Assembly (NCBI RefSeq): GCF_030253575.1
Contig: NC_080568.1
Span: forward strand, 20,422,501-20,486,500
Direction of reading: 5' to 3'
Source of the DNA: Rhododendron vialii
Lineage: Eukaryota; Streptophyta; Magnoliopsida; Ericales; Ericaceae
Length of the DNA stretch: 64,000 bases
Of the stretch, positions 1 through 13,504 are shown piece after piece. The translations under genes and the position numbers were made by a program. The notes beneath the pieces were generated by a model. That model had not been told where the DNA came from, did not search any database, and saw only the letters and a list, made by a program, of their open reading frames with translations. Position 1 is the stretch's first letter. The number at the start of each line of letters is the position of its first letter.

Positions 1-1392
1 TACTCAATGTTTTATTCCATCTTCTTTGACTTCGTTAAAGTTCTACTTTTCTTAAATGACTACGAATCATTACGGATCTCTATTCGAGTGGATTATCTAT
101 ATCCTAACATATAAATATTTATGAAAAAAATTGTGTATTCAAACAATATTGAATCATGTGGATGATGTGATTAGAACTAATTAATCCTATTACTCATCTT
201 GTCAACTTGCATTATTTAATGAGAATGGTTACTTAAAGGCCTCATATAATAACGGAGTTGAATATAGTCATTCAAAAAAAAAAAAAAAAAACTCAGTAAC
301 AGAAGAGATTATAGCACTGCCCCATTAGAGCATCTCCACTCCTTGCTCTTTTATTGACTCAAACTCAAAATTTGAATTTTTTTTCTTCTTAAAATGCTCT
401 CCCACTTCTTACTCAAAACTATATCAAATTTTAGTTTTACTCAAATTTAAACTCTAATTGAGTTAGATGCTAAACCACACACAAATTTTTAAAGGCAAAT
501 TTCACACCCTTATATTTACGATTTTGCCATTAATGAAGTTTTTACTTATATTTTGTGCTTGGGTTCGAGTTTGCCCATTGAAACCCACAATATCAAATAA
601 AGTTTTTACTCATATTTTTACCCAAATAATCATTCTATAATTACAAATATTTACACAAACCCACTCATATTCACATTAGGGCCCACACACACTATACCTT
701 CAATATGTATTGGACCCACAAAAAGATGTGAGTGTGTGTGTAAAGTGTTTGTGTGTGTTTTGTGGTTGTATATTAAGGTCCCGTTTGTTTGGGCGTACAA
801 TATTTTCCGGTGTGTTAGTTGTGTAAAAAATGAGAAAATTATTTTACATTAATTAGATGAAAATGATTTACTCTTAAATTTTTATAAGTTATTTTTCGAA
901 ATGAACCTATTGTCTTCTAGTGCAATTATAACCGCTTAGTTTCCTCGATCGTCAGTTCTGACCCACCGAAAAATAAAATGTTTTGACAATATTTTCAAAT
1001 GCTAACCAAATACCGAAAAATAAAAATTTGAAGTTTGTTTTCTGAAAAAATATTTTACATTGTAAAACATTTTACATCGAAACAAACGCAGCCTAAGGGT
1101 AAAATAAATTTTCCAAGTGGCCAAAACACGTGTCAGTCACCAAAGAGCGGAGAATAACTCCTCTACCCCGCCGGCGTTTGTCACCACGTTTTGACCTCTG
1201 AATCAATGTCATCACGGGATAATTCAGACATCACGCCGTTAAACTCCGTTAAATTCCTCCCTTCATTTCTTCAATTTTTTTCTCTCTTTTTCTATCTTGG
1301 GATGGGATAGTCTCGTCAATACAAATACCTCTCTCCATTGCTTGTGCCAGTGTCCTTGAGCAAAACAGCCAAAGCCTTTGGAGAGGGAAAGA
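1..1392. other. Intergenic region upstream of the APSE-like gene
   Basis: No convincing coding sequence. The stretch is AT-rich with homopolymer runs. A segment starting near 325 with 'gagcatctccac' resembles the end of a Tourist-like MITE, and another MITE lies at about 775-1095. A CACGTGTC element (G-box/ABRE-like) at about 1127-1134, about 265 bp before the ATG, is the only promoter-like motif I would point to. The C/T-rich leader just before 1393 is typical of plant 5' UTRs. Confidence 0.6.
775..1095. mobile_element. MITE of a family repeated in this window (ends in 'aaacaaacg(c/g)agcc')
   Basis: The left end reads 'ggtcccgtttgtttgggcg' and the right end 'catcgaaacaaacgcagcc', so the ends are imperfect inverted repeats. 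The body shares long stretches ('aattagatgaaaatga', 'ttttacattgtaaaacattt') with elements at about 2152-2337, 19082-19322 (reverse orientation) and 61348-61754. No coding capacity. The superfamily is not certain; the inverted ends and small size support a non-autonomous DNA transposon. Confidence 0.7.
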
Positions 1393-4300
1393 ATGAAATC
1401 CTCCTTCTCCCTCTCTCTCTGTTTCTTCTCCGCTCTGCTTCTCCTCCAAAGGTACTCTCAAATTACAGTTTCTTCGTTTTTTAATCTCTCGCCCCTTTAT
1501 AGCATCATCAAATAAATTAGTTCTTCAGTTTTGCATTTTCGATTGTTTGCAATGAAACCCAGTTCATAGAATGAGGTTACTTGTTTAATGATTCATTGAG
1601 CTGACCCTATGGAATGCTCTTTTGATAGGCCTTCTTCTTAATAAGACAGAATGATGGAAATGTTACCTGATTTTGGAAAATTGTTTGTGACTTGAATGGG
1701 GAATAAATAAATATTGTTCCTTTATTTCTTGTTTTTTCCTTTGTTACGTGCTGCCGTCTGTTTATTCATTTTCTCCATTTTTTTGAGGTTATGTAGCTGA
1801 ATTTCATTGTTTAGTTTTATGGAGTCGAGTATTGAGTTTTTTTCTTTGAAATTATAGAGTCAATTATTTAAAAAAGTGATCACCCATTTCAGAATACTTT
1901 GTGAGAACCGTGCCAGCTCGCCACCAAGGGGTTGGAACTCCTATGATTCCTTTAGCTGGATCATCTCTGAAGAAGAGTTCCTCAACAATGCGGAACTCGT
2001 GGCGGAACGATTGAAGGCTCATGGATATGAGGTCTTTAAACATTTCTTAATGCCAGAAATTTTAGGTTGTGTTTGGTTCACCAGAATGAAGCTGGAATCG
2101 AATGGTCTTTTCCACATTTGGTTCTCTAAACAAAGAATGTACATTACAGCTCTGTTTGTTTTAACGTAAAATGTTAATACGGAATGTAAAATGATTTTGC
2201 TGAAAACATTCTTTTTTCTTTTGTTTTCTGGTGTTCGGTGCAACACTTGGAAAAAAATTACCAGAACAAAAATTCCCCACCAGATAGTTGAGATTAAAAA
2301 AAATAAATCAATTTTTACGTCAAAACAAACGGAGCCTACATGTGGAATCGTCATTTGCCAACTTAGGTGATTGGCCATTCCTTTGGAAGACCAAGGAATG
2401 AACAATTACATTGCTCACATCATTCTAGCAAACCAAACACTGCCTTGGGATATAAAATCATGTTTCTATAACTTTCTGTTTCCCTTAGTGCATAATAATT
2501 GGAGATAGACCTAACTGTTCTTTTTTCCTTTCTGTTCTTTCTTTTTTTTTGGTTCATTTGTGGTTCAATGTAGTATGTTGTGGTGGATTACCTCTGGTAT
2601 AGGAGGAAAGTCAAAGGTGCATACTCTGATTCTCTGGGGTTCGATGTAATTGATGAGTGGGGCAGGATGATTCCTGACCCGGACAGATGGCCTTCGTCCA
2701 AAGGTGGGAAAGGATTCTCCACTTTAGCCAAGAAGGTTCATAGCATGGGTTTGAAGTTTGGGATTCACGTTATGAGAGGTATAAGTACCCAGGCTGTCAA
2801 TGCAAATACCCCCATCTTAGACACCACTAAGGTATGTCTCTCAATCCTACCGTGACTCAATTCGTTTTCTATCTTGTAAAGTTAGGGGGCATGCTATTTT
2901 CAAATTCCTTGGCACAAAATTGCAGAAAATACTTTGCAAGACCTGGTTACTATGCCGTGGTTGGGCCAATCACTGTTTTTTAAGTCCCTATGCAAACAAA
3001 TGGATATCGTAATTTATATTTGCAGAGAGTCATGCATTAGAGAAGACATTAAGAAAAACGGTTTGATAAACCATCAGGTGTGACTGGAAGCTATAGAGTT
3101 GAGGATAGAAACTATAATAGAGTTCCATCTGGTCATTGGCACATGTTCGGATGAAAAATTGTGTCACTTAAGTCATGAATCTGTATGCTTTGTCTAGCTT
3201 CATTTTTCACATTGAGTTTTGGACTGAGGTTTTTTAATACATCATTTGAGTTAGACTGTTAGAGTGTTTACATATGAGAGAGTACAAAAATAAGAAGTTG
3301 TTCGCTAGGCCCACTTATTGTAGTGCTACTTTTGTGAGATTCTGATCATTATATCCTGGAAGATAGATGTCCAAAGATTCCGGAAGCACCACAGAGGAGA
3401 CACATATGTCGTACAGACATTGTGCTCACCACTAGCCTTGATCATTTTTCATCAATTTTCATGTTTCATTTGTGATTTTAATAATTTCAGTTTCCTCGTA
3501 TTAGCATCATAGTTACACCAAAATTAGACTACTTTTCCACAGACTATTGCTTATGCCTGTGTTCCTACTTCCTACTTTTCCTTTAGGGATATGCTTATGA
3601 GGAAGCTGGGCAGCATTGGCATGCAAAAGATGTAGGAGTGAAGGAGAGGGCTTGTGCATGGATGTCACATGGTTTCATGAGCGTAAACACTAAACTGGGA
3701 GCTGGAAGAGCCTTTTTGAGGTCACTTTATCAACAGTATGCTGACTGGGGTGTTGATTTTGGTAATTTGAATTCACTTGGAAGAAAATAAGTTTTGTTTT
3801 AACTCTACATTAGCCACCGCAGTCTTCTTTTAGTCGGAAGTAGATTAGGTGCAGATGGGGTAGGAATGGACCCAATCTGCTACATGCAATTGAAATTTTT
3901 TTTTGATGGCGCTTGCGTACCATTTGAAATTACTGTGGCTTTCTATCAATTAGAATTTTAGGAGAACTGTAGGTTTAGTTTTTGGTATAGTATTAACTAT
4001 CAGCAGTGATGGAGCTAATTTCCTTTACTGTCTTCAGATGGGTAGGCTCTATGCAGTGCGACCTTATATTTCTGTCTTCCATATCTCCATCTTGTTTGAA
4101 AACAATTGAACTCTAGATAACAAAGCAATCTTGGAAGTCTCATATTCCCCTGACTAATTTGTTTCATCGGTTTTCTTCTCAGTGAAACACGACTGTGTAT
4201 TTGGTGATGATTTGGATCTAGATGAGATAAGCATTGTATCAGAGGTACGAACAAAAGCCTTTTCTAGTGTAATTTTTGGTAATATTCTGAGCTAATTGTG

Positions 4301-7300
4301 CTGTTTGAGGGAGTTCATCTTTTGATAAGGTCTGAAAAGTAATGTATCAAGTGCCTTCTTTGCAGGTTTTGAAGGGACTTAACCGCTCCATTCTATATTC
4401 CCTGTCTCCAGGAACTAGTGTGACACCGGAAATGGCAAAGGATGTAAAAGGCCTGGTTAACATGTATAGGATAACAGGTGATGATTGGGATTCTTGGCGA
4501 GATGTCTCTGCCCATTTTGCTGTAACCAGGTGCATAAACTACACTTCATCTTAGTTTACTGGTTTCAATTTCCGAGTTATCTATTAGTCTATTTTCTCCC
4601 TTGCATTTGTTGCTTCTCCTCTTTGTCCGTGTATTGTTTAGCTTAAGACTTTTCCATTTCAAATTCCTCGCTTTACTTCTTTCTTTCTTTTACCTATTGT
4701 TTTCCGTTGTGTTTTGGCTATTATTCTCCTCTTTTTGACCTTATAGGATGTCTGGCCCTTTTGTATCAGGGACTTCTCTACTGCTGATATGATAGGGGCT
4801 CAGGGATTGCTGGGAAAGTCATGGCCTGACTTAGATATGCTACCACTAGGATTCCTTACTGATCCAGGTATAACTCTGGGCAGACCTAGTTTTGGGTCAT
4901 ATTTGTGCTAAAAACAGGAAGAAGGAAAAACATGCAAGAAAAAAAAAAAGAACAAAAAAGCAAAGAAAAGAAAGCAAGTGAATGCTTGGCAACTTTGAGG
5001 GAGTTGGTGGAAGGGACATTCATCTTAGCCTTGAAAAACTTTCGGATAAACCACTTTGTCCACTCCAAACAAGTGAATGCTTGCTATGTTGCTTAAAGTG
5101 GGTAGGTGGGATCTAAGAAACACAGATTCTTAAAAAAGAAGGTGGCATGTCCGTGTCCGACACCAGCACTCTTCGAACAATCTTGGACACTTGTCCGATA
5201 CTCTTTGTCTATGTGTCCGTAATTGAAAAATAAAAATCATAATTTGGACGGTGTCCGATACTCTTTTTGCAACGTGTTGGACACTTATTTGGTGTCTAGG
5301 ACAAAAAAAAGAGAGAGGATGTAACGACACTTCTTAGATACTCACTAACATAAGATTCTATGAAAATTTGGAATTTTACCTCTCAGTATGATGTTCAAAG
5401 TTGCACAAATATTAATTGTTCAACTAATCAAATTTTAATTCACTTAGATTTTCTTAAGGATTTCTTGAGGATTCTTAGCCATGCCGTTGTCCTATTCTTT
5501 AAGAAATTCTTGAGTCCTATATCAATCTTGATTCTTCATAACTTGGTGTATCTTATCTATCATTTACTTTAAGGATGCAAACTTATGGTGATAAATGTAT
5601 ACATAACAATACTTAAGGATGTATAGTCGTAGTAATACACAACCTTTGTGTCCTATATTTTAGCAAAATAACTTATCCGTGTGTCCGTGTCCGTATCCGT
5701 GCTTGTTAGGGTGGGGTGGTTGACTGGACCTCCCTGCTGTGATGCGAAAAATGGTTCACTAGATTATAAATGCTAGGAAGGTGTTAGAAGCCCCGCTCTC
5801 TCAATTTGGAGGGTCAGCGTTATGACGAAGAGTTTTGAATATTTTAGCTTTTGTTTATTGGGTAACTTACTTTTTTTCCCTGCGCAAATGCTTGACATTT
5901 TTACCATGAGAGGTCTGATAGGATCCAATGTGACCACCACTTTACAGTACACCATAACATTGTCCAACAGATGATCCAAACACGGCTTGGATTGTTATAA
6001 ATAACTGAACTCCTAAACTCATAATTAGGGCACAATATTGTGAAGCAGTGCCACATGCTTAATTATCCAACCAAACTAAGCCTTAAGTTGCAATTAATTG
6101 GAATCGGCTACATGAATTCTTTTTCGCCAGTCCACTATGTTAAAAGCACATGCTTAATATCCATTCCTTAATTTCAATAACAAACATAATCGCCGATATC
6201 AATCACATTGAGCACCTTTACCAAAAGAGATTATAGATTTGACATCGTGGCCTTGGCTAAAGCATAAAACTATTCTTTTGTATCCTCCAAATTTAGAAGT
6301 TCATTTGGAAACTTGGCAAAAACGAATAGCCTCAATTAATGGTATATAACTTATCAATAGGTTCAAATGAAGGTCCACACAGAACAAGTAAGCTTAGTCT
6401 AGACGAGCAAAGAACTCAGGTACGTCACTGTATGTAATTCAACTAAGGGTCTTTTTCCATACTTCTCATGTTTCAAGTAACTATTTCCATTTTGAAGTAA
6501 TGGGTTTTGTTTAACAGATGACCCTGTGGTCCATGGCCAAGTCTCCTCTCATGTATGGAGGGGATATGAGAAAGCTAGATGACTCCACATTCAATCTCAT
6601 CACAAACCCTACCCTACTAGAAATAAACTCCTACAGCTCAAACAATAGGGAGGCATGTGAATTTTTCTATCCGTAACTCCTTATCATCTCAGTATTTGAC
6701 AGTCGTAACGTAAATATTCTGTTTTGCACAGTTCCCTTATGTTACGAGTACAAATGGTCTCCGATTTAAAAACCGGGGGCTGACCTGGGAATCAGGAAGT
6801 TTGTTAGATACTGTTCCCCCAGAAACAGATACTTTCGGTCTCACTAGCTGTATGGATCCAAAGGCTAAAGGTTGGTTCATCAAAATTACTGATAATGACA
6901 TTGAACAAGTCTGCTGGAAAGGGAGCACAAGAAACAGATACGAAGCACCTTTTTGCCTATACATAAGGAAATCACGTTTGGCATCGTAAAAGCACTCCAC
7001 CTTTGCCTGATATATTTTCCTTTATCTTAGTTACATGGTTTTTCTAATTTTATAGTTGTTGACATACTAAGGCCCAAGGGACATTGATGTAGAGACGAAG
7101 ATATGATGTACAAACAGCTATACCAAGGGAACGTTCATTTACTCGCAACAGATGCAATGGAGGTTTGCTTGGATGCTTCTCCAACTAGGAAGCTTGCTTC
7201 CAAAGAGATCAAGAGAGGTTCATTTTCACCTTGCAAATGGGACACTAACCAGGTACATTTAGTGCGGAACTTCTGATTCTGATGTCGGAGTGGGATTTCC

Positions 7301-8878
7301 TTCTGTATGTGTAAGGTATAAGTCTGCATTTTAGGAAGTCAAAGATTATGTTTTTGCCCATGTTTTGGCGGCTCTAAACAGTGGGTTTTGAAGTTGAACC
7401 TCCAGAAAAATTTCTTTGGACTTGTTGAACTATAACCAGTTTAGTTTGTCTATTGGAATATGTACTTTTTTCCCTTCATCAATCTTAGGTTTCTTTTGTT
7501 TTTTACCCTTGCAAGTTTAGCTTTATTATATTCATTGCAGAAAGATTAATGAGTGATATGCCTTAATTTTCTCGTCTACCAGATGTGGGAGTTAAGCAAT
7601 GATGGAACCCTCAAGAACAACTATTCTGGTTTATGCGCTTCAATGAAAAAAGTCAAAGGTGATGTATATATAGCTGATTACACCTCTTTAACAAAGATGT
7701 TAGTTATTTTTTCAGATACGAATTGATCATTTGTGCAGTTAATGCTGGTTTTGAAGGAATTCGGTCCTGGATTGCTACTGGAAGAAAAGGTTTGATTTCC
7801 GCTTAACTCCAGATTATTTAAAGTTGAAGGAATAACAAGGATTGTTTCGAAAGAACTTGTTGGAAAATTGACTAGTTGGAAGCCTTAACCACTAGAATGG
7901 CAATATGTGGTCAACTTCAAGAGTGTTTGAATCAATTGAAAACTAAGATTGAAAGGCTAATTGAAGTAAAGTGAAATCCAAGAATCAAAGGGTAATTAAG
8001 TAGATTGGATACCAAGAATGAAATACAATTCCGTGAAGATAAAACCAATTTTCCTTGGATATGTAAAACCCTTAAACATCTTATCCTTTGCAAGGACATG
8101 TCCATGCAAATTGCCGTCTCTTGGCATATACAAGATATAAAGAGGTGGAAAGCTACTAGAAATTTATTAGAATGTTCAGAAATGTCGCAGGATTACTTGT
8201 ACAGACATTAGTCAAGTTCCTTGTATTTGGACGAGTACAAAAATGGCCAAGGCTTGGTTAGATTAAACTAAGGCACCTAGCAAAACCTTTCATTTGGCAA
8301 GGTCGCATTAAGGTTGTGTTTTGTTCAGTGGAATGATTTTTGGAAGGAATGGAATGGTCATACCTTGACGAATGATGATTCCACTTGTAATATTGATACT
8401 GTCATTCTTTGAGCAACCCAAAAGTCAGAATGAGGGTTTTAAGAGAATGGCCATTCCATTTCAGTCAACCAAACACTTCCTAAGTTCCCTCACTAAGAGT
8501 ATAGGCCATCATAGATGATGTACCCCTCTCTATATTACCCTCGGTATCAACCACTTGGTGCACTCACTGTATGAACAATAGTTTTGTCTTGTCTCTGGTT
8601 GTGTTAACTGATCTTGTTGCTGTTCCAGTCTACCATAACTGTTTTGTCTCTATTCAGGTGAAATATACGTTGCTTTCTTCAATTTGAGTCCCGAGAAGAC
8701 TGTAATATCTGCAAAGATTTCAGACCTTGCTAAAGTGCTTCCTGATAAAAATCTGAGCAATGCTTCATGCTTTTGCAAAGAGGTATGGAGTGGGGAAGAT
8801 CTGGGAGAAGCGAAAGAATCAATATCAACGGCAGTAGAAACGCACGGTTGTGCTCTGTTTGTGTTGGATTGCAGTTAG
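1393..8878 (+). CDS. APSE: GH27 glycosidase, APSE type (alpha-galactosidase / beta-L-arabinopyranosidase)
   Basis: Fourteen exons join in one frame to 636 residues: 1393-1451, 1893-2031, 2574-2831, 3587-3761, 4183-4244, 4366-4529, 4770-4867, 6361-6419, 6518-6652, 6732-6985, 7093-7252, 7583-7658, 7739-7789, 8658-8878. All junctions are GT-AG except intron 9, whose donor reads GAG|GCATG. Residues 1-20 are a hydrophobic signal peptide, which suggests secretion to the wall. The GH27 fold starts at PRGWNSYDSF; the nucleophile is the Asp in VKHDC (exon 5) and the acid/base is in WPDLDMLP (exon 7). The C-terminal beta domain spans exons 10-14 and has a cysteine-rich SPCKWDTNQMWEL segment. Known plant members hydrolyse beta-L-arabinopyranose or alpha-galactose side chains of arabinogalactan; the length matches the roughly 650-residue Arabidopsis enzyme. 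Several introns carry transposons, yet all exons are open. The exact substrate is inferred from the family. Confidence 0.92.
2052..2446. mobile_element. Nested MITEs in APSE intron 2
   Basis: The outer element starts 'ggttgtgtttggttcacc' (about 2064) and ends 'caaaccaaacactgcc' (about 2443), giving inverted ends. Its halves ('gaatgaagctggaatcgaatgg' and 'accaaggaatgaacaatt') are separated by an element at about 2152-2337 that starts 'ctgtttgttttaacgtaaaatg' and ends 'aaaacaaacggagcc', the family also seen at 775-1095. An element inside an element gives a relative age: the outer one landed first. Confidence 0.65.
4868..6360. other. APSE intron 7, the longest intron (1.5 kb)
   Basis: The interval is AT-rich, with a GTATAA donor and a TATCAATAG acceptor. 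It contains scattered 'gtgtccgata' repeats around 5150-5290 and again near 5690 ('gtgtccgtgtccgtatccgt') but no open coding block. The short exon 8 (59 bp, encoding SNEGPHRTSK...) that follows is easy to miss; without it the frame breaks between exon 7 and exon 9. Confidence 0.6.
8313..8482. mobile_element. Small MITE in APSE intron 13
   Basis: The left end 'ggttgtgttttgttcagtgg' and right end 'tcagtcaaccaaacacttcc' are inverted repeats, and the body has 'ggaatggaatggtcat' matching 'gaatggccattccatt' in reverse. It resembles the outer element in intron 2. It is about 170 bp with no ORF. Confidence 0.6.
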
Positions 8879-11640
8879 TGCGATCACAACTTTCTTAGCC
8901 ATGAAAAATACTGATGAAATAATATGTCAATTTGGTTATCGGTTAAAAGTATATACTATAAACCATGTTTTGGTAACTTTCCGTTCTCATTATTGCAAAT
9001 GCTGCAGATTTATTTACTTCTTTACATTCACACACTCTAAATAGACGCTTAGGCTGTGTTTGTATCCTTTCATTTGTCAAAGGGAAATGAAAATGAAAAC
9101 GCTTGGGCGTTAACAATTGGGTTGGTTTATATATCCGCTTATTTATCTATATCCGTCCAATTAGGCGTTATAAATAGACACTTGGGCGTTTTACAATTGG
9201 GTGGGTTTATATGGGTTCAACCCATATCAACCCATTAATACTTATATAGACTTGGCACCGCTAAATTTTGTTTTGTTTGTTATATAGTTCTAAATCCTTT
9301 TTTTTTTTTGTGTGGAGAAAGGAGACCCAAAAGAGTACTATTCCAAAACTAAATTAGTCTTTTTCGTACTCCATGTGCAAATGACAAACATCATTTACTT
9401 ACATTATTTTAATTTTTCCTAGCGTCGATGACTATTCATATTGCAATGCATTTTTTTATTTTTCAGTATACATTTCGCGGACCTGTGGATATTGCCAACA
9501 GGGAGTGCATGACAGCAGTGTCGAGCGGCCGATCCGAGCAATCTGTGCCGAGATGAATGGCCAGATCAGCTGCTCGACACCGCTGCCAAGCACCCGCGCT
9601 TGGCCGCATCCCCCAATTCTTCGCATTTCGCCACTACCAGGGTAAAATCTTGGCTCCGTCCCTGCCTGTCCATTTTTCACTTTTTTTGGAATTAGACCCT
9701 GTCCAGTTTGAACTCCCCAAACTATTGGTGTAAGGGATTTTTTTATTTATTTTCGGGATCAAGTTTTGTCTGAGGATCACCTGAACACTTTTCAAACTGA
9801 AGAGAATGACTGTTTCTACGGCTCCTAATGAGGCCATTTAGCTGAATTGATGAATGATGATTTCAATTGTAATGTGTCCGTTACATTTTGCCAACCAACA
9901 TCGGTATGAGCGTTCATAACTTCATATAGAGCGCAACTTCATTCTAGCGAACTATATACAAGTATTGTTACTGATTTGCGTTTAGTTTTTATGTCAATAT
10001 ATTCCGCATTGTTTTTCTGTTTGGTGCCGCGAATTCAACACCGTGCGTCGAAAATTCAAGAACAATGAACTTGTGTGGTTGTAAATTTATGAATGGCAGA
10101 AGTTCACACCATGGAGACAGATACATAACAAGAAGCACGCACAAGTGACTGTGGAAGGAACATTGGAGTAGTTTGAACCAAAGAAGCTAGTGGAGTACAT
10201 CCACAAAAAAGGCAGGCAAACATGCATGCAGTAATTGTGAAGCAAACACGACCACCAGAGAAGAAAGAAGACGAGATCGAAGGAAAAGGAAAAAAATTGC
10301 GAGAAATTTAACCCCCGCCCTGCGAGTATTACCAGATTCATCCACCAGGACTAGCTAGTCGATTTACACGCCTCAGCTTTTCAGTGACGAAAATCCTAAT
10401 GCCTGCCTGCTCCGTGATGTAGATAAAAAAAAATTGACCCAGTGAACATTAGGTAGAGTTCTAGGACTGAAAATTGACGTTCTTGTTCTCAATTGACTCG
10501 ATCGTTTTTGAATGGGGAGCTCTGGACTCCTCTTTGTCTATACAAATTTGAACCAGAAATGCTTTTTTTTTTTTGGTTTTTTGAAGATTGAGGTGTTCGG
10601 GCCACGTTACGTGCACCTCAATTAATTCTGAAACATTGATTTCTAGTATATAAGAGTGCACGTAGGGTAGCATGGAATGTACATGCCTCCAGATATTTTT
10701 CATTACTAGGAATTTAGGAAATGTGGAACTACAAATGGCATGGATCCTTTGGCAGGGGTTTCTGACATGTATATCTGAGTGGGTTTGTGCAATTTTCAAA
10801 TTTCTTTTTCAGGCACTTTTTACTCTAAAAAGTACCAAAATTCGAAATCTAATGGAACAACAACAAAAATATTGAGACGAAAGTAGTTAAGAAATACTTA
10901 AACTTGGCTTTGTTGTGTCTTTTTGTTTAATATTCCCATCAATTGTCTTTGTTGTATAGCGACTCGAGATTAAAAATCTCTAGAATAAAAAAATAAAAAA
11001 ACATTTGACTGAATCTTAATTATACAAAGAGCCAATTAATTAAAAAGCTTGTATGAGCAGGGTGAGTTGCACTGCAAGACCAAAACAGCCATGTCAATAC
11101 CAGAAATCAAACAATTCAAACTGTGGGTTTAATTACTCTGTTTGACCTTACCCTATATATGTTGTTTTGAATACTATTACGAAGGTTGTAGTTTTTTTTT
11201 TTTTTTTGAATAATATTACGAAGATTGTAGTTTTTTTTTTTTTTTTTCAATCGAAATAAGAGATCATTTTACATCAGATATAAAATACAGAGTACAAATC
11301 TGGGACACTACATGTTACACCCCGTCTTTTCTTATTCCTAATAATTATATTTCTGAAATAAAAAAGAGAGGATTTTATGGTTTGGATCCTAATTGATATT
11401 TTTCTCTCTCGGGCTAGTATAACTGTTGTCGGCACAATTATAGTGCTGGGATAAAAGTCTAAATAGTTTTAGTATTTGGTATTGTACCGTAATAAATACT
11501 TTTATTAAGTGGTTACCTATTATTAAGGAAGAAACATGAGTAATTAGTAGGTAGTTTGATAGACTTTAACTTGGGCATATTATTTCACCAGTTCATTAGA
11601 GTTGGTTTTAAGAAACGTCGACTTTCGAGAAAAGCAGCAG
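8879..11640. other. Intergenic region, 2.8 kb
   Basis: I see no gene. An imperfect duplication lies at about 9099-9240 ('cttgggcgtt..acaattgggt(t/g)ggtttatat' twice). A GC-rich inverted patch at about 9515-9590 has 'gtcgagcggccgatccgag' facing 'gatcagctgctcgacac', like the elements at about 33350 and 39345. Two nearly identical 'aatattacgaag(g/a)ttgtagttttttttt' segments lie at 11170-11250. The ORFs here are short and low-complexity. Confidence 0.5.
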
Positions 11641-12339
11641 CCGTAGTAGAGAAGAGATTATCTTTGGATTCTTTCGAGGTAATATTTCACTTCATCTCTC
11701 TCGTTCTTTTGATCTACCATTTCCCAAAGCAATAGGTCCATGGATTGGGCACTACTGCACAAGTGTCGAGTTATATTATTGGGATATTTGTAGTGTTCGT
11801 GGAGGTTTACTTGGTGTGGTTAATCAGAGAGAGAGAGAGAGGGGTTCGGTGTTTGTGGCGGTGTGCGGCTTGGAGAATATTGGCCAAATATGGGGTGATG
11901 GTGTTGTATCGTGTGGGTGGTGGTTCGGGTGATTGGAATTGCACATGCTAATTAACAATGTTTTTTCTTAGTTGCTACTTATCTTAGTTTATTGTTAATT
12001 TTGTTGGGTGGTGGCTTGAAGTTGAGAGGCCGTAGGAAATTTGGGAGAATGGGAATTGGCATACAGTGGCATTATGATTTTGGATTTGGGTTTTATCAGT
12101 TGTCGAAGCCTTGGGTTTTAGAGGGTCTGGTAGTCACTTAGGTGTAGGCCTTTTCTGTTAGATTATGTCATTTCGGGATTAGTTAGTCATTTTGTATTGT
12201 TCTTCCAAAAAACCCATAGGTACCGACCAAAACCCCACCGAAATCATACCGATGGCCGTGCCGGGTTGTCTCCGGCCACCGGACGGCCTATCCGAGCCGT
12301 CCAAAAATTCTAAAAAAAAGAAGAGAGAGGCCCTTGCGG
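11641..12339. other. Unassigned region with GT-rich plus strand
   Basis: The stretch 11745-11950 is open on the plus strand for 68 codons but has no recognisable domain and includes a GA microsatellite (11829-11843). From 12180 the sequence runs into the body attached to a reverse-oriented SINE head. I cannot assign a gene. Confidence 0.35.
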
Positions 12340-12447
12340 GAATCAATGGCATCCGATGTGTGTAGGGTACTTGATCCAAACACCATATTTTTCCCGATCT
12401 CTTAATGAGATGCAAAAGTCCTAACCCACTGAGCTAGCCCCAGTTGG
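12340..12447 (-). mobile_element. tRNA-derived SINE head (Au-SINE-like)
   Basis: Read on the minus strand it starts 'ggggctagctcagtggg' followed by 'cttttgcatctcatt', matching an RNA polymerase III A box (TRGYNNARYNGG) in the arrangement known for plant Au SINEs. The same head occurs on the plus strand at 31497 and on the minus strand at about 32985-33052. The 3' boundary is not resolved; sequence toward 12180 may belong to it. Confidence 0.6.
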
Positions 12448-12454
12448 TTTCGAA

Positions 12455-13504
12455 GGTTGTAGTTGAAGTGTTGAACACAATGAATTAGAGCAACTCAACG
12501 GGTCCAAAGCCAACAAAATGGCTTGACCTTTCAATTTTTTTTAAAAAAAGGCATGCACCAATGACTTGCCTAATTACAAATTGTATTTGTCATTTCTTGA
12601 GCATTACGCTTAAGAAATGGAAAACTAATTTCGTGCCACCTCTCACTATTTGGTAGGTATTCGTTTTTGAAAAAATTCATTGGCTGTTCTAATTGCCAAG
12701 CGATGATCCATGTGTCTAAAACTAATTTGGACTTCTATAAAGAGCTTGAAATTCAAAGAGCTTAAGCTATAAGGATTAATTCATATAAGCAGAATCCAAT
12801 CTCCGGTGGGTATGGAGGCGCGCGCGCACACACACGTATAAAGAGTTAGCTCTATTATCTCTTTATCTCTGCCCAACTATAATATAATATGATTCGAGGA
12901 AACCCTCATTAATATTTTCGCATAGATTATCGGTTCTGAGATTTTGGGGGCCTAAGACGGACGTAGATAATGAGGCCCTTAATAAAATTTGCGACAATAA
13001 AATAACAAGTAGTTAAATGATTTTTTCAAAGCCAAATGCATGTATTCGACGAGGAAAAAACCCATACAAATACTAATTTTTTATCCTGTTTTCTCTTCTT
13101 TGATCTCTAATTCATCTTCTTCCATTTTATTGTGTGTTCAGGAGATTAGAGCTGTTAAGGGTAGAATATGCATAAAACTTATATAGGAACCCACCACATG
13201 GGATCATTTTCCGAGGGGCTCTACATGAAGACAGCCGCTCAGTGATCTGCATTTTCTTTTTCCTTTTTTGTTTCCTTTGATTGAGCAAGTCAGGTTAGGC
13301 CCAACCATTGGGCCTATGTCTCTTAAGTGTAAAATAGGTGGTTTGGGTATTAAAATGGGCCTCTAGTGTTGCTATACCGAAAAAGATTGGACATATATAA
13401 CAGGTACCCAAAATAATAGGAGGCCCTAGTTTTTACACATTCTTGGGGGCTTAAGGCGCCGGCTTCTTAGGCCTTAGCCCAAAGCCGGCCTTGCATAGAT
13501 ACTA
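12455..13504. other. Intergenic region with a possible decayed transposon
   Basis: No coding signal. A (CG)n/(CA)n patch lies at 12818-12835. Sequence from about 12930 ('ttttgggggcctaagacgg') to about 13490 ('ggccttagcccaaagccggcc') has weakly inverted G/C-rich ends around an AT-rich body, which may be an old MITE or solo LTR; I see no target duplication. Confidence 0.35.

Noticed and set aside
5130..5330. 'gtgtccgata' repeats in APSE intron 7 as a regulatory array
   Set aside because: Spacing is irregular and the repeats are short; no support beyond simple-sequence drift.
10087..10341. 84-codon minus-strand ORF rich in Phe, Cys and Leu
   Set aside because: No recognisable domain, no partner exons, AT-rich low-complexity; looks like chance.
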